Assembly: GCF_030294985.1 (NCBI RefSeq)
Contig: NZ_AP024718.1
Span: 558,001-622,000, forward strand
Reading direction: 5' to 3'
Origin: Methylomarinovum tepidoasis
Lineage (GTDB): Bacteria; Pseudomonadota; Gammaproteobacteria; Methylococcales; Methylothermaceae
DNA length: 64,000 nucleotides
The notes below the pieces were generated by a model that was not told where the DNA came from, ran no database searches, and worked only from the letters and a program-made list of their open reading frames with translations. The translations under genes were made by a program, and so were the position numbers. Positions 45,439 through 56,193 of the stretch are shown piece after piece (the stretch's first letter is position 1; every line of letters starts with the position of its first letter).

Positions 45439-46623
45439 ATGGCAGGTCGTAACCATCTCTACGTTCCCGGCCCCACCAACGTGCCGGATTCCGTCCTCAG
45501 CGCCATGCACGTGCCGATGGAGGACCATCGTGCCCCCGATTTCCCCAACCTGGTCAAGCCGCTGCTGGAGGATCTGAAGAAGATCTTCCGCACCGAGACT
45601 GGTCAGGCGTTCATCTTCCAGGCCACCGGCACCGCCGGCTGGGAGGTGGCGATGTGCAACACCCTCTCCCCGGGCGACAAGGTGCTTTCCTACCGTTTCG
45701 GCCAGTTCAGCCATCTGTGGATCCAGTCGGCCCAGCGTATGGGGCTGGACGTGGAATACCACGAAGTGCCCTGGGGCGAGGGCGTCCCCCTGGATCACCT
45801 GGAACAGCGGCTGCGCCAGGACGCGAACCACGAGATCAAGGCCCTGCTGATCTGCCACAACGAGACCGCCACCGGCGTCACCAACGATCTCAAGGCGATC
45901 CGCGACGTGCTCGACCGCACCGGCCATCCGGCCCTGTTCATGATCGACGGGGTCAGCGCCATCGGCAGCATCGAATTCCGCATGGACGACTGGGGCATCG
46001 ACGTGGCCCTGACCGGGTCCCAGAAAGGCATGATGCTGCCGGCCGGCAACGCCTACGTCTGCTTCAGCCAGAAGGCGCTGGAAAAACGGCACGAGGCCAG
46101 GCTGCCGCGAAACTTCCTCAACATCGAGGACATGATCCAGCAGAACAAGGACGGCTACTTCCCCTACACGCCCAGCACCCCGATGCTCCACGGCCTGCGC
46201 CGGGCCATCGACCTGATGCTGGAAGAAGGACTGGACAACGTTTACGCCCGCCACCACCGTCTGGCCGAAGGGGTGCGCCGCGCGGTGCTCGACGGCTGGG
46301 GTTTGGAGCTGTGCGCCCGCGATCCCAAGTGGTATTCCGACACCGTCTCCGCCATCGTCGTCCCCGAGGGCTTCGACGCCCGCGACGTGATGAAGGTGGC
46401 CTACTACCGCTACAACCTGTCCCTGGGCGGGGGGCTTTCGGAAGTGGCCGGCAAGGTGTTCCGCATCGGTCACCTGGGGGACGTCAACGAGCTGATGCTG
46501 GCCAGCGCCATCGTCGGCGCCGAGATGGCGATGCGCGACGTGGGCATCGACGTCAAGCCCGGCAGCGGCATCGCCGCGGCGATGGAATACTGGCGCGACA
46601 CCGCCCCGCCGCTGGAGGCATGA
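45439..46623 (+). CDS. sga: Serine-glyoxylate aminotransferase
   Basis: PLP enzyme of 394 aa that converts serine and glyoxylate to hydroxypyruvate and glycine. The PLP lysine is in TGSQKGMMLPAG, the aspartate in FMIDGVSAIGS, and the N-terminus GRNHLYVPGPTNVP is that of methylotroph SgaA. It heads the sga-hpr-glyk group, three consecutive steps from serine to phosphoglycerate. In methanotrophs of the Methylococcales these genes mark a partial or full serine cycle. AAGGACTGACA provides the ribosome site. The tRNA-Leu gene lies just 34 bp upstream. Confidence 0.95.
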   Translation: MAGRNHLYVPGPTNVPDSVLSAMHVPMEDHRAPDFPNLVKPLLEDLKKIFRTETGQAFIFQATGTAGWEVAMCNTLSPGDKVLSYRFGQFSHLWIQSAQRMGLDVEYHEVPWGEGVPLDHLEQRLRQDANHEIKALLICHNETATGVTNDLKAIRDVLDRTGHPALFMIDGVSAIGSIEFRMDDWGIDVALTGSQKGMMLPAGNAYVCFSQKALEKRHEARLPRNFLNIEDMIQQNKDGYFPYTPSTPMLHGLRRAIDLMLEEGLDNVYARHHRLAEGVRRAVLDGWGLELCARDPKWYSDTVSAIVVPEGFDARDVMKVAYYRYNLSLGGGLSEVAGKVFRIGHLGDVNELMLASAIVGAEMAMRDVGIDVKPGSGIAAAMEYWRDTAPPLEA

Positions 46624-46644
46624 TGCCGGCCCGATCCTGTCACC

Positions 46645-46669
46645 GACAAGCCGCCTCGTGCGGCTTGTC
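46645..46669 (+). other. Intercistronic hairpin between sga and hpr
   Basis: Perfect 10-bp arms GACAAGCCGC and GCGGCTTGTC around CTCGT, in the 64-bp gap after sga. It is followed by only TCGCTTTG, so it could lower transcription into hpr or protect the sga mRNA end. Confidence 0.6.
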
Positions 46670-46687
46670 TCGCTTTGGGCGACCGTC

Positions 46688-47653
46688 ATGACCCGCATTC
46701 TTCTGACCGCCCGCTGGCCACAAGCGGTGGAGGCCGAACTGGCCCGGCGCTTCGAGGTCGCTTTCAATCCGGACGACCATCCCTTCAGCCGCGAGGAACT
46801 GAAACAGGCCCTGCAGAACTACGAGATCGTCTGCCCCACGGTGGTCGATCCCCTCGACCGGGAGATGCTGAGCGTCGAGCCGCTGCGCTGCCGCCTGCTG
46901 GCCAACTTCGGCGTCGGCGTCAACCACATCGACCTGGAGACGGCCCGGAAACGCGGTATCACGGTCACCAACACCCCCGGCGTGCTGACCGACTGCACCG
47001 CCGATCTGGCCATGACCTTGCTGCTGATGACAGCTCGCCGCGCCGGCGAAGGGGAACGCCTGGTGCGCGCCGGGCGCTGGCAAGGCTGGCGTCCCACCCA
47101 GCTGCTCGGCACCAATGTCACCGGCAAGACCTTGGGGATCGTCGGCATGGGCCGCATCGGCCGCGCTGTGGCCCGCCGCGCCCGGCACGGCTTCGGCATG
47201 CGCATCCTGTACGTCCATCCCCGCCCCCTGGCGCCGGAAGATCTGGCCGGCCTGGAAGCACAGGCCTGCGACAGCCTCGATGCGATGCTGCCCCAGTGCG
47301 ACTTCGTCTCCATCCACTGTCCCGGTGGGGCCAAAAATTACCACCTGATCGATGCCGACCGCCTGTCGCGGATGAAACCCGGCAGCTTCCTCGTCAACAC
47401 CGCCCGTGGCGACGTGGTGGACACCGACGCCCTCATCGCCGCTCTCGACCACGGCCCCCTGCGCGGCGCCGGCCTCGACGTTCACGAAAACGAACCCAAC
47501 GTCGATCCCCGCCTGCTGCAGCGTGAGGATGTGGTCCTCCTGCCCCACCTGGGCAGCGCCACGCAGGAAACCCGCGAGGCCATGGGGAGGCGGGTGCTGG
47601 CCAACCTGACGGCCTTCCTCGCCGGCCGCGAGCCCCCGGACCGGGTGGTGTGA
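46688..47653 (+). CDS. hpr: Hydroxypyruvate reductase / glycerate dehydrogenase
   Basis: A D-2-hydroxyacid dehydrogenase of 321 aa reducing hydroxypyruvate to glycerate with NAD(P)H. NAD-binding GIVGMGRIGRAVA, the catalytic Arg in FLVNTARGDVVD, the Glu in DVHENEP and the His in LLPHLGSAT are all visible. The start ATG 46688 gives the expected N-terminus; the earlier ATG at 46658 lies within the hairpin region. It follows sga, whose product is its substrate, and overlaps or abuts glyk. Confidence 0.93.
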   Translation: MTRILLTARWPQAVEAELARRFEVAFNPDDHPFSREELKQALQNYEIVCPTVVDPLDREMLSVEPLRCRLLANFGVGVNHIDLETARKRGITVTNTPGVLTDCTADLAMTLLLMTARRAGEGERLVRAGRWQGWRPTQLLGTNVTGKTLGIVGMGRIGRAVARRARHGFGMRILYVHPRPLAPEDLAGLEAQACDSLDAMLPQCDFVSIHCPGGAKNYHLIDADRLSRMKPGSFLVNTARGDVVDTDALIAALDHGPLRGAGLDVHENEPNVDPRLLQREDVVLLPHLGSATQETREAMGRRVLANLTAFLAGREPPDRVV

Positions 47654-47658
47654 TACCT

Positions 47659-48612
47659 ATGTGGCCCCCCGACCGCCTGCCCCTGCCGCTTGCGCGTCTG
47701 ACCGAACTGGCGCGAAGGCTCGAGCCGGTCTTCCGCCGCCGCTGCACCGAGCTACAACTGGAAACCGACCTGACCCCGCAGCTTGGCCCGGTCTATCTAC
47801 CCCTGGCAGCCTGGATCGCCAAACACCATACCCTGGGTGCGCAGGTGATCGGCATCAACGGCGCCCAGGGAACCGGCAAGTCCACCCTCACCCGGCTGCT
47901 GCAGACCCTGCTGGAGGCAGGCTTCGGCCTGCGGGCCGCAGGCCTTTCCATCGACGACATCTATCTGACCCGCGCCGAACGCGAACGCCTGGCCCGCACC
48001 GTCCACCCCCTGCTGATCACCCGCGGCGTCCCCGGCACCCACGACGTGGCGCTGGGCATCCGCACCCTCGAGACCCTGAAAAACGCCGGTCCCGGCGACC
48101 GGATTCCGATTCCCGCCTTCGACAAAGCCATCGACGACCGCAAACCCCGGGAGCACTGGCTGGTGTGGGAGGGACGGTGCGATCTGGTGCTGTTCGAGGG
48201 CTGGTGCGTCGGCGTGGTGCCGGAGCCTGAGGATCGCCTCGAGGAACCCGTCAACGATCTGGAGCGCGAGGAAGACCCGGACGGCCGCTGGCGCCGTTAC
48301 GTCAACGACCAGCTCAAGGGACCGTACCAGGCGCTTTTCGCCCTGCTCGACCGTCTCATCATGCTCAAGGTGCCGAGCATGGAATGCGTGTTCCGCTGGC
48401 GGGCGCAGCAGGAGCGGCAGCTGGCCCAGATGCGCAAAGGCCGGCCGGAAACTGAACTTCGAATCATGGACGAGGCCCGGCTGCGCCGTTTCATCCAGCA
48501 CTACGAACGGTTGACGCGCTGGATGCTGGCGGAAATGCCGACCCGCGCCGACATCGTCCTGCACCTGGGGGAAGACCATCAGATCCACCGCATTCAACTC
48601 AATCGCCCATGA
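47659..48612 (+). CDS. Plant-type D-glycerate 3-kinase
   Basis: A P-loop kinase of about 317 aa of the GLYK/YGR205W type. The P-loop is GINGAQGTGKST, the catalytic region shows SIDDIYLTRAER and PAFDKAIDDRKP, and LFEGWCVGVVP follows. This family makes 3-phosphoglycerate, whereas GckA of the serine cycle makes 2-phosphoglycerate. ATG 47659 is preferred; GTG 47650 would make a GTGA overlap with hpr. The 4-base overlap with psd at the end suggests a coupled operon. Confidence 0.85.
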   Translation: MWPPDRLPLPLARLTELARRLEPVFRRRCTELQLETDLTPQLGPVYLPLAAWIAKHHTLGAQVIGINGAQGTGKSTLTRLLQTLLEAGFGLRAAGLSIDDIYLTRAERERLARTVHPLLITRGVPGTHDVALGIRTLETLKNAGPGDRIPIPAFDKAIDDRKPREHWLVWEGRCDLVLFEGWCVGVVPEPEDRLEEPVNDLEREEDPDGRWRRYVNDQLKGPYQALFALLDRLIMLKVPSMECVFRWRAQQERQLAQMRKGRPETELRIMDEARLRRFIQHYERLTRWMLAEMPTRADIVLHLGEDHQIHRIQLNRP

Positions 48613-49460
48613 AAGCCCTCAAAGACACCCTGTTCGTCCTGCTCCAATACCTGCTGCCCCACCACGCCCTGTCGCGCCTGGTGGGGAAAATCACCCACTG
48701 CCGCTGGCGGCCGCTGAAGAACATCCTGATCCGGTTGTTCATCCGGGCCTACGGCATCGACCTGGAAGAAGCCGCCAGCGCCGACCCGGACGACTATGCC
48801 TGCTTCAACGATTTTTTCACCCGGGCCCTGAGATCCGGAGCCCGCCCCCTGCCGGACGATCCCAATGCCGTCGTCAGCCCCGCCGACGGCAGAATCAGCC
48901 AGATCGGCCGGCTGACCGGCCAGTGGCTGATCCAGGCCAAGGGCCGGGATTTTTCCGCCGCCGCCCTGCTGGGGGACGAAGCGCTGGGCGCCGCCTTCAC
49001 CGACGGGGAATTTGCCACCGTCTATCTGTCCCCGCGCGACTACCACCGGGTTCACATACCCTATCGCGGCCGCCTGCGGGAGATGATCCACATTCCCGGA
49101 CGGCTGTTCTCGGTCAACGACGCCACCGCCGAGGGGATGGATAACCTTTACGCCCGCAACGAGCGGGTGGTGTGCCTGTTCGACACCGACGCCGGTCCCA
49201 TGGCGGTGGTGCTGGTGGGAGCGCTGCTGGTAGCCAGCATCGAAGTGGTCTGGCACGGGGTGGTGACGCCGCCCACGGGACGTGACATCCGCCGCTGGCG
49301 CTACGACGATGAGGAGATCGTCCTGGAACGGGGCGCGGAACTGGGACGGTTCAACATGGGCTCGACGGTGATCGTGCTGTTTCCCCAAGATGCGGTCGAG
49401 TGGGTGCGGGAGGCGGGACAGGCCGTCCGCATGGGGGAAATCCTCGGTCGAAGGTGCTGA
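48609..49460 (+). CDS. psd: Phosphatidylserine decarboxylase
   Basis: A 283-aa proenzyme that makes phosphatidylethanolamine at the inner membrane. The autocleavage motif is MGST (usually LGST) in GRFNMGSTVIVLFP, which places the pyruvoyl serine near residue 255. PADGRISQIG, DYHRVHIPYRG and EVVWHGVVTPP match the family. It starts inside an ATGA overlap with the glycerate kinase, so a lipid gene is part of the serine-pathway operon. Confidence 0.94.
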   Translation: MKALKDTLFVLLQYLLPHHALSRLVGKITHCRWRPLKNILIRLFIRAYGIDLEEAASADPDDYACFNDFFTRALRSGARPLPDDPNAVVSPADGRISQIGRLTGQWLIQAKGRDFSAAALLGDEALGAAFTDGEFATVYLSPRDYHRVHIPYRGRLREMIHIPGRLFSVNDATAEGMDNLYARNERVVCLFDTDAGPMAVVLVGALLVASIEVVWHGVVTPPTGRDIRRWRYDDEEIVLERGAELGRFNMGSTVIVLFPQDAVEWVREAGQAVRMGEILGRRC

Positions 49461-49487
49461 AAAAAAGCCCCGTCCTGGGACGGGGCT
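49460..49487 (-). terminator. Terminator of the porin gene
   Basis: Stem AGCCCCGTC/GACGGGGCT with a CTGG loop. On the minus strand it is followed by a seven-T run, about 30 bp beyond the porin stop. It may also pause psd transcription from the other side. Confidence 0.8.
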
Positions 49488-49516
49488 GGAATTTCCGGAG
49501 AGGATGACTGGAAAGA

Positions 49517-50824
49517 TCAGAAGGTCAGCTGGGTGCGGACCTGGAAGATGTCCAGATCCTCGGCCTGCTTGATGCGGCTGTTGTTGAGCTGGTGGGTCCA
49601 GTCGAACATCAGGCGAATGTTGGGATTCAGGTACCAGTTGAGGGCCATGGTGAAGTCCTGAGCCCGGCCGCCTTTGATGTCCTGATCGTTGAGATCGATC
49701 CAGGCGTAACGGGCCGCCAGTTCCCAGGCGCCAAGGCCACCCTGGCTAAGACTGAAGTACCGATGGGGCTTCAAGCGTTTGAACTCGCCATCCTTGAGCT
49801 TGTAAGCCGCTGCCCGCGACTCCCCCGTCAAGGACCAGGTGGCCTGGACGTGGAAACCATCGAAATCCAGGTCGCTCAGACCCTTTTTACGTTCCACCAT
49901 GGCATGGGTATATTCCCCTTCCAGGGCGACCGGACCGTAAACGAACGCCGCCTCGGCGCCCACCAGGGCCGTGTTGTCCACGTTGTCCATCGTTCCGGAA
50001 TCGACAAGTTTAAGATCGGATTGGTGGGTGCTTTCATAGTTGAAACGCTGTTGACGGTTATCGTTGGGCTCACGATAAGCCCCGCGCACCCCCAGATGCA
50101 CTACCTTTTCCTGGTCGTGAAGCGGCGCAAGAATAAAGCGTCCCGCGGTTCCCCAGCCTTCGTCATTGCCCTTGCCGATACTCTCGCCATACAAACCGGC
50201 CGCGGCAAACCAGTAATGGCCGTGGGTCTGCATACGCACCCCCAGGGCACGGTCGACCACCGCTTCTGCAAAACCGTAATCCAGCGCCCTTTCGATGAAG
50301 GGGATGTCGTTGGAACTCATCTCCACTTCCAGGCTGTAAGGCTGTTTCTGGTGACCGAAGCCGATGAAGTCCAGACCATAGGATTTCAGGCCGGTGTAAG
50401 CCACCCATAAGTCTTTGATATGGGTCTTGTTGCCGGCGAAGTCGTATTCGGCGGTGTACTTCCAGTCGTGGTAGAGCACCCCTTTGGCATAGAGACGGCC
50501 GCGGCGGATTTCCAGACCGTCGTTGGGGTCCACACCATTGACACGCCCCTCATCATGATAGGCGGCCTGGGCGTGAAGCCGTCCACCGATTCTCATCTTG
50601 AAATCACCGTCGGCGGTTTTGAACTGCAGCCCTTTTTTCAAGCTGACCTCCACGTCGTTCTTGGTCAGCGGTTCCTGCTTCTTCAACAGGCGGTCGTATT
50701 GATCACGGGTAATGGCGCCGTTGGCGAGCAAGATGTCGAGCAGTTCCCGATCCGCCGCCACCGCGCTTTGGCCTGCCAACACCAGTCCCAACATGGCGGT
50801 GACCCCGGTTTTCTTCAATCGCAT
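49517..50824 (-). CDS. OprP/OprO-type phosphate-selective porin
   Basis: Outer-membrane porin of 435 aa. The signal MRLKKTGVTAMLGLVLAGQSAVA is followed by a short helix-like region (AITRDQYDRLLKKQ) and a barrel with the family start FKTADGDFKMRIGGRLHAQ and GLEIRRGRLYAKGVLYHDWKY. The last strand ends VRTQLTF, with C-terminal Phe. The start ATG 50824 gives a good signal; the longer frame starts 10 residues upstream. The promoter has clear Pho-box repeats, so the porin is probably phosphate-starvation induced and phosphate or polyphosphate selective. Confidence 0.88.
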   Translation of the reverse strand: MRLKKTGVTAMLGLVLAGQSAVAADRELLDILLANGAITRDQYDRLLKKQEPLTKNDVEVSLKKGLQFKTADGDFKMRIGGRLHAQAAYHDEGRVNGVDPNDGLEIRRGRLYAKGVLYHDWKYTAEYDFAGNKTHIKDLWVAYTGLKSYGLDFIGFGHQKQPYSLEVEMSSNDIPFIERALDYGFAEAVVDRALGVRMQTHGHYWFAAAGLYGESIGKGNDEGWGTAGRFILAPLHDQEKVVHLGVRGAYREPNDNRQQRFNYESTHQSDLKLVDSGTMDNVDNTALVGAEAAFVYGPVALEGEYTHAMVERKKGLSDLDFDGFHVQATWSLTGESRAAAYKLKDGEFKRLKPHRYFSLSQGGLGAWELAARYAWIDLNDQDIKGGRAQDFTMALNWYLNPNIRLMFDWTHQLNNSRIKQAEDLDIFQVRTQLTF

Positions 50825-50864
50825 GAAAATCCCCCTGTCGTCGTCGGATAACAAATGCGCGACA

Positions 50865-50920
50865 AGGATAGGGGGGGATTGTTAAGAACAGGTGACGATC
50901 TTGTGACGGTTTTGTGACAA
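50865..50920 (-). promoter_or_regulatory. Pho-box promoter of the porin gene
   Basis: On the minus strand three 7-bp units TTGTCAC, CCGTCAC and TCGTCAC (50914-50920, 50903-50909, 50892-50898) recur every 11 bp, matching PhoB boxes (CTGTCAT-like, 4-nt gap). A weaker fourth unit TCTTAAC (50881-50887) ends exactly 10 nt before a -10-like TATCCT (50865-50870). PhoB control of this porin is thus strongly suggested. Confidence 0.85.
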
Positions 50921-50961
50921 CGGCCAGACCGGGCGGCCGCGAATCAAATCATAGGGACATA

Positions 50962-50997
50962 AAAAACCCCGCGGGCAAAGGGACCAACGGGGTTTTT
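50962..50997 (-). terminator. Terminator after csrA and tRNA-Ser
   Basis: AAAAACCCCG (50962-50971) pairs with CGGGGTTTTT (50988-50997) around a 16-nt loop. It lies just past the tRNA-Ser 3' end on the minus strand. Confidence 0.7.
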
Positions 50998-51007
50998 CCA
51001 TAGTTTA

Positions 51008-51098
51008 TGGCGGAGAGGGAGGGATTCGAACCCTCGATGGGCTTTTGACCCATACTCCCTTAGCAGGGGAGCGCCTTCAGCCGCTCGGCCACCTCTCC
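51008..51098 (-). tRNA. tRNA-Ser (anticodon GCU)
   Basis: A 91-nt tRNA with encoded CCA. The acceptor GGAGAGG/CCTCTCC pairs fully; the anticodon stem-loop CCCCTGCTAAGGG carries GCT; the extended variable arm and GTTCGAATC T loop are present. It follows csrA, as the serine tRNA does in E. coli (csrA-serV). Confidence 0.97.
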
Positions 51099-51112
51099 GG
51101 GATTGCGTGCGG

Positions 51113-51373
51113 TTATTCGACTTCCGGACCGGCCTCCAGATCGGAGGAATCGACGTCCGGCGTCTCCGGCTCGGAAGAAGGCGACTGCTGGACAGCGGCT
51201 TCCGATCCCTGTTCACGCTTGATGCGTTCGTAGATTTCCTCACGGTGGACGGCGACGTCCCGGGGGGCGTTGACGCCGATACGAACCTGATTGCCTTTGA
51301 CGCCCAACACGGTGACGGTGATGTTGTCACCGATGACCAGCGTTTCCCCTACTCTGCGGGTCAGTATAAGCAT
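51113..51373 (-). CDS. csrA: Carbon storage regulator CsrA with acidic tail
   Basis: RNA-binding translational regulator. The first 55 residues are canonical ([37 protein letters not shown]). CsrA proteins are usually 60-65 aa; this one is 86 aa with an extra acidic, Ser/Pro-rich tail of about 30 residues. The alaS-lysC-csrA-tRNA-Ser order resembles the gammaproteobacterial recA-alaS-csrA locus. It could act downstream of a Gac-type two-component system through decoy small RNAs, which I did not find here. Confidence 0.93.
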   Translation of the reverse strand: MLILTRRVGETLVIGDNITVTVLGVKGNQVRIGVNAPRDVAVHREEIYERIKREQGSEAAVQQSPSSEPETPDVDSSDLEAGPEVE

Positions 51374-51480
51374 ACGGATCGTCCTTTCTGTTGCCTTTGG
51401 GCCAGCTCCTGGCGTGACGCGTCCAGCGCGACCGCAGTCCGAAGCCGATTATAACACCGCCATTTTCTACGGCAAGGCCG

Positions 51481-52704
51481 CTATGCCTGCGCCTTGTCCA
51501 ATTCGAAGGCATCATGCAAGGTGCGTACCGCCAGTTCCAAGTATTTCTCGTCCAGGACCACGGAAATCTTGATCTCGGACGTGGAGATCATGCGGATGTT
51601 GATCCCCTCCTGGGCTAGGGCCCGGAACATCTTGCTGGCGATGCCGGCGTGGGAGCGCATCCCCACCCCCACCAGGGATACCTTGACGATGCGGTCGTCG
51701 CCGGTGACCTTGCGGGCGTTCAGGTCTTGCCGCACCCGCTCCAGAATCTCCAGCGCCTTGGGATAGTCGTTGCGGTGCACGGTGAAGGTGAAGTCGGTGG
51801 TGTCGTCCTCGGCGACGTTCTGGACGATCATGTCCACCTCGATGTTGGCGTCGGCGACCGGGCCGAGAATAGCGGCGGCGATGCCGGGACGGTCGGGCAC
51901 GCCCTCCACGGTCAGCTTGGCCTCGTCGCGGTTGAAGGCGATGCCGGAAATCAGGGCCTGTTCCATGTCCTCTTCCTCGTAGGTGATCAGGGTTCCGGGG
52001 CCGTCGTCGAAAGTGGACAGCACCCGCAAGGGAACGTTGTACTTGCCGGCGAACTCCACCGCGCGGATTTGCAGCACCTTGGAGCCGAGGCTGGCCATCT
52101 CCAGCATCTCCTCGAAGGTGATGCGGTCCAAACGGCGGGCCTTGGGCTCCACCCGCGGATCGGTGGTATAGACGCCGTCCACGTCGGTATAGATGCGGCA
52201 TTCGTCGGCCTCGAGGGCGGCGGCCAGGGCGACGGCAGTGGTGTCGGAGCCGCCGCGGCCGAGGGTGGTGATGTCCCCTTCTTCGCTCACTCCCTGGAAA
52301 CCGGCCACCACCACCACCCTGCCCTGGTCGAGATCGCGGCGGATTTTGGCGGTGTCGATGTCGAGAATCCGCGCCTTGGTGTGAGCGGCGTCGGTGAGGA
52401 TGCGCGCCTGAGCGCCGGTGTAGGACACCGCAGGACAATCACGGGCCTCCAGCGCCATGCACAGCAGGGCGATGGTGACCTGTTCACCAGTGGACAGGAG
52501 TACGTCCAGCTCGCGGGGGTTGGGACGTTCCTGCATCTGTTTGGCCAGACCCAGAAGGCGGTCGGTCTCGCCACTCATGGCCGACACCACCACGACGATG
52601 TCGTCGCCACTGCGGCGGGCTTGGACGATCTTGTCGGCAACGTGCTGAATCCGCTCCACGGTACCGACGGAGGTGCCGCCGTATTTGTGTACGTACAATG
52701 CCAT
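51481..52704 (-). CDS. lysC: Aspartate kinase
   Basis: A 407-aa aspartokinase, the first step of the aspartate family pathway. The ATP-binding segment KYGGTSVG opens the protein, GRGGSDTTAVALAA and DVDGVYTTDPR are conserved, and two ACT domains follow (near 265-335 and 345-405), the usual lysine/threonine feedback sites. The start ATG 52704 lies 9 bp after the hicA stop. Aspartokinase is also upstream of dapA functionally, though that gene is 38 kb away. Confidence 0.94.
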   Translation of the reverse strand: MALYVHKYGGTSVGTVERIQHVADKIVQARRSGDDIVVVVSAMSGETDRLLGLAKQMQERPNPRELDVLLSTGEQVTIALLCMALEARDCPAVSYTGAQARILTDAAHTKARILDIDTAKIRRDLDQGRVVVVAGFQGVSEEGDITTLGRGGSDTTAVALAAALEADECRIYTDVDGVYTTDPRVEPKARRLDRITFEEMLEMASLGSKVLQIRAVEFAGKYNVPLRVLSTFDDGPGTLITYEEEDMEQALISGIAFNRDEAKLTVEGVPDRPGIAAAILGPVADANIEVDMIVQNVAEDDTTDFTFTVHRNDYPKALEILERVRQDLNARKVTGDDRIVKVSLVGVGMRSHAGIASKMFRALAQEGINIRMISTSEIKISVVLDEKYLELAVRTLHDAFELDKAQA

Positions 52705-52713
52705 AGGAATCCT

Positions 52714-52941
52714 TCAGAGCAAGGTCTTGAATGTCTCCACGTCGATGCGTGCTTGCTTGAGAATATGAGCCAGGGTGGAACGTTTGATCGGTTTATGCGC
52801 CGGCACGGTCAATCTGAGCACATCACCTTGAATGTGTTTTTGCAACCGGATATGGCTGCCACGCTGACGCACCACGATCCAACCATCGCGCTGCAACGCA
52901 GCGATCACCTGCGGGTAGCCCAGGCTGGGCACCTTGGTCAT
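52714..52941 (-). CDS. hicA: HicA-type mRNA interferase toxin
   Basis: A 75-aa YcfA/HicA protein with the double-stranded RNA-binding-like fold. The catalytic histidine lies in RQRGSHIRLQ, and VPAHKPIKRSTLAHILKQA is typical of the family. It overlaps hicB by 4 bp (ATGA) and lies 9 bp before lysC. HicA toxins cleave mRNA and are neutralised by HicB. Confidence 0.85.
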   Translation of the reverse strand: MTKVPSLGYPQVIAALQRDGWIVVRQRGSHIRLQKHIQGDVLRLTVPAHKPIKRSTLAHILKQARIDVETFKTLL

Positions 52942-53137
52942 AAGGCAATCTCAGCCACTTCCGCATAGGGATGCTCGAGCCGGTCGTCCTCCAGCGGTTC
53001 TAGATACAGCTCGATGGCTTCACGAATGTTTTTCAGGGCTTCTTCCTTGGTCTCGCCTTCACTGATACAGCCGGGCAAGGCAGGTACATAGACGGTATAA
53101 CCACCTTCCTCACTTGGTTCGAGCACGACTTTCAATT

Positions 53138-53141
<4 letters not shown>
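52938..53141 (-). CDS. hicB: HicB-type antitoxin
   Basis: A 67-aa partial RNase H-like HicB protein ([45 protein letters not shown]). It lacks a C-terminal DNA-binding domain, so autoregulation by this protein alone is doubtful. Its ATG overlaps the alaS stop (ATGA) and its stop overlaps the hicA ATG (ATGA). The long frame to 53771 is a shadow of alaS. Confidence 0.85.
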
Positions 53142-55740
<2,599 letters not shown>

Positions 55741-55744
<4 letters not shown>

Positions 55745-56193
55745 GGTTTGTCCAACACGCTGCGAATCTGCTCGCTGTCGAAGCCGCGCTGGGCCAGAAA
55801 ACGCCAGCGGCGGGCATACTCGTTGCGGTCCGAAGCCGGCCCGTCACCGAACTTGTGCCGGCAGGCGCGCGCGGCGGCCTCGAACCAGTCGGGGGCCAGC
55901 TCGGCCAGCACCGCCTCGATCACGGCGTCGTCCACCCCCTTGCCGCGCAGCTCGAAGCGCACCTTGAGCGGCCCGTGACCACGCTGGAGGCGGCTGCGCA
56001 CGAAGCTCTCCACGAAACGGGCATCGTCCTGCCAGCCGCGGGCCTGGAGCGCGTCGATGACCTCCCGGGTCAATCCGGCATCGAAGCCCCGCGCCGTCAG
56101 CTTCTGCAACAACTCCTGAGCGCTGTGCTCGCGGCGTGCCAGCAGCCTCAGGCAAAGATCGACTATTTTAGCGCGATCCTCGCTTCGACTCAG
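55741..56193 (-). CDS. recX: Recombination regulator RecX, probable CTG start
   Basis: A 150-aa regulator that limits RecA filaments. It has the three-helix RecX repeats: [44 protein letters not shown], and [20 protein letters not shown]. No ATG, GTG or TTG gives the first repeat; the frame must begin near CTG 56193, which overlaps the recA stop as CTGA, with GGAG 8 nt before it. TTG 56112 is the first canonical start but would lose the first repeat. The stop overlaps the alaS ATG by 4 bp. Confidence 0.85.
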
